The notes under the pieces: model-generated | The model's database searches: none | Told to the model about the DNA's origin: nothing | The model's input: the letters and a program-made list of their open reading frames with translations, nothing else | Origin: Oscillospiraceae bacterium | Lineage (GTDB): Bacteria > Bacillota > Clostridia > Oscillospirales > UBA929 | DNA length: 40,737 nucleotides | Direction of reading: 5' to 3' | Assembly (NCBI GenBank): GCA_031254195.1 | Contig: JAIRUW010000007.1 | Span: forward strand, 1 to 40,737 | Program-made: the position numbers and the translations under genes | Part shown: one piece after another, positions 31,649 through 36,694 of the stretch | How the letters are laid out: each line of letters starts with the position of its first letter | How positions within the stretch are numbered: the first letter of the stretch is position 1

Positions 31649-33681
31649 CCCGGCTTCCTCCCGCCGCGCCGTTTTTTTGTCTCTTCCATTAAGTAAAATC
31701 CGGTGGTGTACGCGTGCGGCTCATATGCTTCCCTTTCGGCAAAGGCGTTGGCGATCTGGACGCACTCCCGCGCGTTTTCGGTCGTGAAGTCCAGCCGCGC
31801 CGCCCACAACCCGATGTGCCGCCACAAGGGGCGGCAGGGCAGCATCCACAGCTTCTGGGGGTGATAGACCACCGTGCTGTGCGCCCCGTCGCGCGCCAGC
31901 GGCAGCAATCCTCCCTGCCCGTCGGACAGGTTGCACTTATTGTCGCAGGCGCACAGTCCGCTTTTCCGGCGGAAGAGGCACTGGCGGGCGAGCAGCAGCG
32001 GCAGCCGCCCGTATACAATCATCTCGGTGTCGGCGGTATGATTGATGGCCTGTATCTCCGCCAGCGACAGCCACGGCGCGAGCGTAGAGGAGACGACGCC
32101 CATCAGCTTCGCCATCCTGACCGTCTGCGAAGACGGCGCGCCCCAGTCGGCGCGGGGCGTGAAGCCCTGCCGCAAAGCCAAAACAGCCTGCCCGGGGTTC
32201 CATGTCAGCGCTTCGCGGAACCCGGCGTCATGCAGTCTTTTAAGACGGGCGTTGACCTCGGCGCGGTCGTCCTCGGTCACGACGCGCGGCAGGACGGCGA
32301 CCGGCACCGTCTCGCTCCGCACCAGCCATTCCGCTTTGGAGGGGTCGTCGGACGCCTCGCCCAGCGGGATATACAGCCGTTCCGGCGGCAACCGCAGCAA
32401 CTCCGGCGTGACCTGCGACATCTTGGCGACCTTGACGGTGATCAGCGGCTTGTCGGCGCGCGGTAAAAACCGCGGGCCCGGCTCGAATTTGCCGGGTTTG
32501 CGCTCCGGCAGGGCCAGCCGCGCCGCCTCCAGCTTCCCGATGACCGCCCTGCGCAGCGCCACCGCTTCGGGACGGGGCAGGCATAGTCCGGGGTCGATCT
32601 TGGTGCGGGCGTCTTTGCAGCGGTAAATGCCGGAGACGCCGCGCCATACGGCGTTCAGTTCCTCTTCCGCGTCTGGCACATCTCCCATTTCCGGCACGGC
32701 GCCTTCGGCATACAGGGTATGCCCTTTGTAATCGTCAACAGCCAGCCGCGCCGGCTCTCCGGCTGTAATCAGCGCGAAAAACCGGACAGGGACACAGGCG
32801 CGTTCAGGGTTTTCATCCGTATTCTTGCGCTCTGCCTCCCAAAAACGCTCGTTTTTGGGCTTGTCCCCTTCGGCATAAACACTGCCCGCGCCGGTATACG
32901 GCGCGTCGGTGGGATCCTCCCGGCCCAGCGCGGCAAACGCCTCGCGCAGCGCCCGCTCGTCTATGTAAAACTCGTCGGCGGCGGACCGGGCAAAGCGCGT
33001 AAACAGCCCCGCCGCCTCCGGCGTCCGGGCGGGCGGCATGACCAAAGCCGTCAATCCCGACAGCTCCCGCGTGTGCTTCAGCAGGCACAGGTCGCGGGTC
33101 TTGAAAATCGGGCTGACGGCGTCGCCGGGATAGGCCAGCGGGGTTTTCCGGCAGCCTTCAGCGCATTGATAGGGGCCGCGTTCTTTATCCAGCAGGCAGA
33201 GGTTGGGGTCGCCGCCCGGACAGAGCGGCGCCAGCGCCCAAAACAACAGCGGCAGCCTGGACGCGGCGGCCAGCGCCTGTATCGCCGGCGCTTGCAAAAA
33301 CGGGGAGAGCACCGCCCGGGAGCAGCCGTTCGCGGCGGCGTAGTCGATGTCGTCGGCGGTGTGGCAGGGCGCTCCCCATATCATTTGACAGTCCGGCGCG
33401 GTGAAAGCGGCCATGCGCAGAAGGCCCGGCTCCCCCGCCATAACGGCGTCTAAGCCTAAATGATACAGATGGCGCAGGAACTCGGCGCGGCGGCCCAGCT
33501 CGGCGTCGTTGCAGGCGCGGGTCAGGTCGAGTATGGTGGTGACGCCGCGCGCGCGGGCATAAGGGAAAAAGCCGCCCAGCGGTTCCGGCGGTATGGAGGG
33601 AGACAGCAGGACGCCGTCTGCGCCGTTTTGTATCGCGGAGGCCGCGCAATCGACGGACGCCGCGGCCACAAGCAATTCCAT
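31645..33681 (-). CDS. Peptidase U32 family protein (RlhA/collagenase-like)
   Basis: 678-residue cytoplasmic protein of the U32 family; characterised members act in rRNA/tRNA hydroxylation (RlhA, TrhP) rather than as proteases. Seen: a TIM-barrel-like N-terminal part starting MELLVAAASVDCAASAIQNG with GADGVLLSP (19-27), the QMIWGAPCHTADD region, and a second half with the family-typical EMIVYGRLPLLLARQC followed by a Cys-rich stretch (SGLCACDNKCNLSD) that may bind an Fe-S cluster. It is more divergent and longer than canonical U32 proteins. GGGGGA precedes ATG 33681. It sits between zapA and maf. The exact substrate is unknown. Confidence 0.82.
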   Translation of the reverse strand: MELLVAAASVDCAASAIQNGADGVLLSPSIPPEPLGGFFPYARARGVTTILDLTRACNDAELGRRAEFLRHLYHLGLDAVMAGEPGLLRMAAFTAPDCQMIWGAPCHTADDIDYAAANGCSRAVLSPFLQAPAIQALAAASRLPLLFWALAPLCPGGDPNLCLLDKERGPYQCAEGCRKTPLAYPGDAVSPIFKTRDLCLLKHTRELSGLTALVMPPARTPEAAGLFTRFARSAADEFYIDERALREAFAALGREDPTDAPYTGAGSVYAEGDKPKNERFWEAERKNTDENPERACVPVRFFALITAGEPARLAVDDYKGHTLYAEGAVPEMGDVPDAEEELNAVWRGVSGIYRCKDARTKIDPGLCLPRPEAVALRRAVIGKLEAARLALPERKPGKFEPGPRFLPRADKPLITVKVAKMSQVTPELLRLPPERLYIPLGEASDDPSKAEWLVRSETVPVAVLPRVVTEDDRAEVNARLKRLHDAGFREALTWNPGQAVLALRQGFTPRADWGAPSSQTVRMAKLMGVVSSTLAPWLSLAEIQAINHTADTEMIVYGRLPLLLARQCLFRRKSGLCACDNKCNLSDGQGGLLPLARDGAHSTVVYHPQKLWMLPCRPLWRHIGLWAARLDFTTENARECVQIANAFAEREAYEPHAYTTGFYLMEETKKRRGGRKPG

Positions 33682-33710
33682 TGCCGCATTCCCCCTGTCG
33701 CGCAGCAGTG

Positions 33711-34025
33711 TTAGTTTTGTTTTTTGGCCCTGCTCAACTCGCGGCGCGTTTCAGCCAGCTCCGCCTTGAGCTTCTGCGCCTCGTCGAGGTATGTCTTCAC
33801 TTGCAGGCGCAAGTGGTCAGCCGAGTCGGTCGCCTTGCGGGCGCGGTCGGCGGAATTGAGCGCGGACAAAACGGCGGCGTCGGAGAGCGAAAGGTGCGAC
33901 TCCGACATCACTTGCTGGACCTCCTTGTCCACTTCGGCGGCAATCCCGCGCACATACCCTTCCGTTTCTTCGGAAACGATGGTAAAATCGTGTCCCGCCA
34001 CCGTGACCGATATTCTATTTTTCAC
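33711..34025 (-). CDS. zapA: Cell division protein ZapA
   Basis: 104-residue FtsZ-associated protein that bundles FtsZ filaments. The N-terminal ZapA globular part reads NRISVTVAGHDFTIVSEETE, followed by AAEVDKEVQQVM, SDAAVLSALNSAD and a C-terminal coiled coil (LRLQVKTYLDEAQKLKAELA). The start is GTG 34025 with AAAGGGG 9 nt upstream; the frame extends upstream to 34115 but that overlaps the promoter. First gene of the long elongation/division cluster and 29 bp before the U32 gene. Confidence 0.88.
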   Translation of the reverse strand: MKNRISVTVAGHDFTIVSEETEGYVRGIAAEVDKEVQQVMSESHLSLSDAAVLSALNSADRARKATDSADHLRLQVKTYLDEAQKLKAELAETRRELSRAKKQN

Positions 34026-34080
34026 TAAATCACACCCCTTTGTCTTCACGCTCTTGACCTTGCGCTTCATATACTGTAGA

Positions 34081-34109
34081 ATTATATCATATGTATCCGC
34101 CAATAGCAA
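34081..34109 (-). promoter_or_regulatory. Sigma-A promoter for the zapA-mreCD-PBP2 cluster
   Basis: Minus strand: -35 TTGCTA (34109-34104), 17-bp spacer, -10 TATAAT (34086-34081). It is the only good promoter upstream of the zapA, U32, maf, mreC, mreD and PBP2 genes. Confidence 0.72.
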
Positions 34110-34126
34110 CGGCAATTATCAATCAT

Positions 34127-34147
34127 GCAAACGCCCCGCGCGTTTGC
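34127..34147 (+). promoter_or_regulatory. Short hairpin in the leader of the pyridoxamine-kinase-like gene
   Basis: GCAAACGC (34127-34134), loop CCCGC, GCGTTTGC (34140-34147), an 8-bp stem ending just before the GGGGGG SD of the next gene. It may influence translation. Chance in GC-rich DNA is possible. Confidence 0.25.
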
Positions 34148-34164
34148 CCTGGGGGGATACCATC

Positions 34165-34998
34165 ATGCAAACGCACCGGCTGCCCCGCGTCCTCGCTATA
34201 CACGACCTTTGCGTGTTCGGGCGGTGCTCCCTGTCCGTCATCGTCCCCGTGCTGTCGGCCCGGGGCGTGCAGTGCTGCCCGCTGCCGACCGCCCTGCTCT
34301 CAACGCCGACCAATTACGAGGGCGCCACCATGCTCAGGCTTTCGGACGAGGCCCCCAAGATCCTGGCCCATCTGCGCTCGCTGGGGGCGGAGTTCGACGC
34401 CATATACTGCGGGTTTTTGGCGGACGAGGCACAGGCGGCCTTTGTCGAGGAAGTCTTCGCCGCTTTCCCGAACGCGCTGCGCGTCGTGGACCCGGTGCTT
34501 GGCGACAGGGGAAAGCTGTACCGCACAATGGACGGCGCGATGGCGGAAGCCGTGCGCCGCCTCGCGGACAAAGCGCACATCATCACGCCCAACATCACCG
34601 AGGCGGCGGTACTGCTGGGCAAGCCCATAGGCAGTACGCCCTTTGTGGAGGAAGACGCGAAGAAGTGGCTGGAAACCCTCTCGGCGGGTGGCAAGCGCTC
34701 GGTCGTGATGACCGGCCTGTCGCTGGACAGGCAGAATGAGATCGTCGTAGGCTGGGCCAAACAGGGCGTGTCCGGTCTGTTCCGTCACGCGCGGACGCGC
34801 GGGGACTATCCCGGCACGGGCGACCTCTTTACGGCGTATTTCCTCGCCGAATTGCTCTACGGCGCGCCGCTCACCGCCGCGGCCAAAGCCGCCGCCGGGT
34901 TTGTGGCAAGCTGCGCCGTCTTCACGGCGGGACGCAGTACGGACAGCAAAGAAGGGCTGTATTTCGAGGACATATTGCGCAACAAGCCAAACAGATAA
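34165..34998 (+). CDS. Pyridoxamine/pyridoxal-type kinase (PfkB/ribokinase superfamily)
   Basis: 277-residue small-molecule kinase of the PdxK/PdxY/ThiD group, making vitamin-B6 phosphates from B6 vitamers with ATP. Seen: VLAIHDLCVFGRCSLSVIVP at the N-terminus (phosphoacceptor-site Asp/Ser), the VVDPVLGD motif, NITEAAVLLG, and the catalytic anion hole/base GTGD at 217-220 in DYPGTGDLFTAYF. It is of the 'pyridoxamine kinase' type seen in Clostridia. ATG 34165 has GGGGGG 34151-34156 upstream; the longer frame from 33724 is antisense to zapA and spurious. Cotranscribed with the TIM-barrel-like gene 12 bp downstream. ThiD-like hydroxymethylpyrimidine kinase is the alternative. Confidence 0.85.
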   Translation: MQTHRLPRVLAIHDLCVFGRCSLSVIVPVLSARGVQCCPLPTALLSTPTNYEGATMLRLSDEAPKILAHLRSLGAEFDAIYCGFLADEAQAAFVEEVFAAFPNALRVVDPVLGDRGKLYRTMDGAMAEAVRRLADKAHIITPNITEAAVLLGKPIGSTPFVEEDAKKWLETLSAGGKRSVVMTGLSLDRQNEIVVGWAKQGVSGLFRHARTRGDYPGTGDLFTAYFLAELLYGAPLTAAAKAAAGFVASCAVFTAGRSTDSKEGLYFEDILRNKPNR

Positions 34999-35010
34999 GG
35001 AGGCGCTCCC

Positions 35011-35865
35011 ATGCAAACCCCTTTCCCCCGTACCACGGTGGGCGGCGTGTCGCTGCCCCGGATGCTGATCGGCACCAACTGGCTCGCCGGGTGGAGTCAC
35101 CGCACTCCCGCCGCCGACAGCCGCATCCAGCGTCACCACAGCGCGGCGGACAGCATCATCCCGCTGCTGGAAACCTTTGTGAACAACGGCGTGGACGCCG
35201 TCATGGCCCCGTTCGGGCGGGTGAAACCGGTCGCTGACGCCGTTTTGGAAGCCGAACAGCGGCTGGGCAAGGCGATCATCCGCATCGACACGCCCATCAT
35301 CAACGTGGACGACACCGCCGAAGGGCGGCGCGAGGCGGCCGCCGTCATCCATGAAAGCCAGATGCTGGGCGCGACGTTCTGCCTGATCCACCACTCCAGC
35401 GCCGAGCGGCTCGTCAACAAAAACAAAGGCGTCATCGAGCGCCTCGACGACTACACCGCCATGATCCGCGGGCAGGGGATGCTGCCCGGCGTGACGGCGC
35501 ACATGCCCGAGCTGGTGGTCTACTGCGACCAAAACGGCTACGACGTGGAGACTTACGTCCAGCTCTATAACTGCATGGGGTTTTTGATGCAGGTGGAGGT
35601 CGAGACGGTCGCCGGCATCATCCACAGCGCGAAAAAGCCGGTGATGACCATCAAACCGATGGCCGCCGGCCGTGTGACGCCCTATGTCGGGCTCAATTTC
35701 TCCTGGGCGACGCTGAGGGAGTGCGACATGGTGACGGTGGGCTGCTTCGACGAGCAGGAGGCCGCCGAGGTCATCGAAATCTCCCGCGCCGCGCTGGAGC
35801 GCCGCTTCCCCGACCTAGAGCCGCGGCAAAGCCCCAACCAAAACCAGGCGGCCTTCGGGAGATAG
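35011..35865 (+). CDS. Uncharacterised TIM-barrel-like protein (distantly aldo/keto-reductase-like)
   Basis: 284 residues, no signal peptide or membrane segment. The alternating beta-alpha pattern suggests a TIM barrel: RMLIGTNWLAGWSH, ETFVNNGVDAVMAPFGRVKP, KAIIRIDTPIIN, GATFCLIHHSSAERL, GVTAHMPELVVYC and KKPVMTIKPMAAGRVTPYVG. The last block and the end (DMVTVGCFDEQEAAEVIEIS) recall the C-terminal third of aldo/keto reductases, but the catalytic Tyr/Lys/His/Asp set cannot be assigned. AGGAGG precedes ATG 35011. Its pairing with a B6-vitamer kinase may hint at a role in the same pathway. The tail is basic and Gln/Asn-rich. Confidence 0.6.
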   Translation: MQTPFPRTTVGGVSLPRMLIGTNWLAGWSHRTPAADSRIQRHHSAADSIIPLLETFVNNGVDAVMAPFGRVKPVADAVLEAEQRLGKAIIRIDTPIINVDDTAEGRREAAAVIHESQMLGATFCLIHHSSAERLVNKNKGVIERLDDYTAMIRGQGMLPGVTAHMPELVVYCDQNGYDVETYVQLYNCMGFLMQVEVETVAGIIHSAKKPVMTIKPMAAGRVTPYVGLNFSWATLRECDMVTVGCFDEQEAAEVIEISRAALERRFPDLEPRQSPNQNQAAFGR

Positions 35866-35874
35866 AACATCCCC

Positions 35875-35903
35875 TTGACCGCCCCGCCCGCATGTGCTAT
35901 ACT
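35875..35903 (+). promoter_or_regulatory. Promoter of toxin 1
   Basis: -35 TTGACC (35875-35880), 17-bp spacer, -10 TATACT (35898-35903). Practically identical to the promoter of copy 2, with about 46 of 48 bp shared. Confidence 0.75.
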
Positions 35904-35991
35904 ACGTCCCGTGCAGAGGGCAGCTCTGCGGGACGGTTCGCTGTAACCTCTACGCCCGGCTTAGGCTTGGCGTGAAAGGGGGTGAAGCCTT

Positions 35992-36084
35992 ATGTCGGTG
36001 TACGGGGCGCTGATGCTTATGATCGCTTTTGCGGCGTTGGTATTGAAGCTCCTTGGCTACATACAAAACCAGCATAAGAAATAA
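35992..36084 (+). CDS. Holin-like type I toxin 1 (30 residues)
   Basis: 30-residue peptide: MSVYGALMLMIAFAAL, then VLKLLGY and a basic tail QNQHKK. A hydrophobic single-span segment (about residues 5-24) with charged ends and the MLMIAFA core is typical of the 'putative holin-like toxin' (Hol_Tox) family, whose known relatives such as TxpA are controlled by antisense RNA. AAAGGGGGTG (35975-35984) precedes the ATG with good spacing, and it is flanked by AGGCTT...AAGCCT, which can pair and hide the SD in a loop. Its stop lies in the left arm of the shared hairpin 36073-36120. The lethal effect is inferred from the family. Confidence 0.8.
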   Translation: MSVYGALMLMIAFAALVLKLLGYIQNQHKK

Positions 36085-36120
36085 CCGCCCCCCTAGTCAA
36101 GGTCGCGGTTATTTCTTATG
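36073..36120. terminator. Bidirectional hairpin at the 3' end of toxin 1 and its antisense RNA
   Basis: A perfect 16-bp stem: CATAAGAAATAACCGC (36073-36088) with GCGGTTATTTCTTATG (36105-36120), loop of 16 nt. A-rich left arm and T-rich right arm can terminate on either strand. The loop contains CCCCCTAGTCAAGGT, nearly identical to the loop of copy 2. Confidence 0.85.
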
Positions 36121-36163
36121 AGATAATCTAATCCTTGGCGAGCCGTTTGGCGGCCAGCCCTCT
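36075..36163 (-). ncRNA. Predicted antisense antitoxin RNA of toxin 1
   Basis: Predicted transcript of about 90 nt from the convergent promoter at 36170-36198 to the hairpin 36073-36120. It would be complementary to the 3' end of the toxin 1 mRNA, including its last codons and hairpin, as RatA is to txpA mRNA. No transcript evidence; the ends are estimates. Confidence 0.6.
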
Positions 36164-36169
36164 GCCAAC

Positions 36170-36198
36170 ATCATACCACCCCCGCCCCCCGTTGTCAA
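36170..36198 (-). promoter_or_regulatory. Convergent antisense promoter, module 1
   Basis: Minus strand: -35 TTGACA (36198-36193), 17-bp spacer, -10 TATGAT (36175-36170). A copy of the same promoter stands at the same place in module 2. Confidence 0.75.
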
Positions 36199-36202
36199 CC
36201 CC

Positions 36203-36252
36203 CCGCTCCACCCCTCTTTCGCAAAAGAGGGTGCCGCCCACAGGCGGCGGGA
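36203..36252. repeat. 50-bp GC-rich repeat, copy 1 (two small hairpins)
   Basis: Identical to 36570-36619 apart from one base. It contains CCCTCTTT-cgca-AAAGAGGG and GCCGCC-cacag-GGCGGC, two stem-loops in series, reminiscent of REP-type elements. Confidence 0.75.
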
Positions 36253-36283
36253 GATTTCCCCCGCCGGGGGGTTCTTTCGTCCC

Positions 36284-36312
36284 TTGACCGCCCCGCCCCC
36301 ATGTGCTATACT
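36284..36312 (+). promoter_or_regulatory. Promoter of toxin 2
   Basis: -35 TTGACC (36284-36289), 17-bp spacer, -10 TATACT (36307-36312). Confidence 0.75.
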
Positions 36313-36378
36313 ACGTCCCGTGCAGAGAGGAAGCTGGGGCAACGGTTATGCCACGCCATCCGAAAGGGGGTGGGGCTC

Positions 36379-36459
36379 TTGACGGTTTTTGAGGCCATGA
36401 TTCTAATGCTTGCGTTCGCAACATTGGTTCTTACGCTGAAAGACAACAAGAAAAAGTAG
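36379..36459 (+). CDS. Holin-like type I toxin 2 (26 residues)
   Basis: 26-residue peptide: MTVFEAMILMLAFATLVLTL followed by the charged tail KDNKKK. The TVFEAMxLMxAFATLVL pattern matches the Clostridia holin-like toxins closely. The start is TTG 36379, with AAAGGGGGTG upstream; the leader CCACGCCATCC can pair with the GGGGGTGG of the SD and mask it. It is a paralogue of toxin 1, diverged in the tail and leader. The stop lies in the left arm of hairpin 36454-36489. Confidence 0.82.
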   Translation: MTVFEAMILMLAFATLVLTLKDNKKK

Positions 36460-36531
36460 CCGACCCCCTAGCCAAGGTTCCGGCTACTTAGTCACTTCAT
36501 CGGGCTAACCGTTTTCACGGTCTTCCCCTCT
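36445..36531 (-). ncRNA. Predicted antisense antitoxin RNA of toxin 2
   Basis: Predicted transcript of about 85-90 nt from the convergent promoter at 36538-36566, ending after the hairpin at 36454-36489 in a U-run (CTTTTTCTTG on the minus strand). It is complementary to the toxin 2 mRNA end. Ends are estimates. Confidence 0.6.
36454..36489. terminator. Bidirectional hairpin at the 3' end of toxin 2 and its antisense RNA
   Basis: 9-bp stem AAGTAGCCG (36454-36462) with CGGCTACTT (36481-36489), loop 18 nt including CCCCCTAGCCAAGGT. The minus strand has a clear T-run after it; the plus strand is weaker. Confidence 0.75.
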
Positions 36532-36537
36532 GCCATC

Positions 36538-36566
36538 ATCATACCACCCCCGCGCCCCAATGTCAA
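36538..36566 (-). promoter_or_regulatory. Convergent antisense promoter, module 2
   Basis: Minus strand: -35 TTGACA (36566-36561), 17-bp spacer, -10 TATGAT (36543-36538). Confidence 0.75.
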
Positions 36567-36569
36567 CCC

Positions 36570-36619
36570 CCGCTCCACCCCTCTTTCGCAAAAGAGGGTG
36601 CCGCCCGCAGGCGGCGGGA
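36570..36619. repeat. 50-bp GC-rich repeat, copy 2 (two small hairpins)
   Basis: Second copy of 36203-36252, with a single base difference (36607 against 36240). Confidence 0.75.
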
Positions 36620-36624
36620 GCACC

Positions 36625-36653
36625 AAAAACCCCCCGGCGAAAGCCGGGGGGTT
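36625..36653 (-). terminator. Terminator of the giant surface-protein gene
   Basis: 11-bp stem AACCCCCCGGC (36628-36638), loop GAAA, GCCGGGGGGTT (36643-36653). On the minus strand it continues into TTTTT. It is strongly rho-independent in form and lies 41 bp beyond the stop. Confidence 0.92.
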
Positions 36654-36694
36654 CTCGCGCCGCGTTGCGGCGGGGGTTTACGCTGTGCTAAGGG

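Larger units (their letters stand above)
35873..36280 (+). repeat. Tandem toxin-antitoxin module, copy 1
   Basis: Unit 1 of a two-copy tandem repeat of about 0.4 kb, each unit with sense promoter, leader, holin-like toxin ORF, shared hairpin, convergent promoter and a 50-bp GC-rich repeat. Sense promoter and flank are nearly identical to copy 2; the toxin ORF and 5' leader have diverged. Confidence 0.8.
36281..36624 (+). repeat. Tandem toxin-antitoxin module, copy 2
   Basis: Unit 2 of the tandem repeat. Same order of elements as copy 1. It ends at the terminator of the downstream convergent surface-protein gene. Confidence 0.8.

Noticed and set aside
33724..34164. N-terminal extension of the pyridoxamine-kinase-like gene
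   Set aside because: It runs antisense over zapA and its promoter; the family start is at 34165.
34300..35625. 441-codon open frame on the minus strand
   Set aside because: Shadow of the pyridoxamine-kinase-like and TIM-barrel-like genes, His/Arg/Gly-rich with no recognisable motif.
36203..36619. Possible CRISPR array
   Set aside because: Only two copies of a 50-bp repeat separated by more than 300 bp, with genes between them; no spacers and no cas genes.
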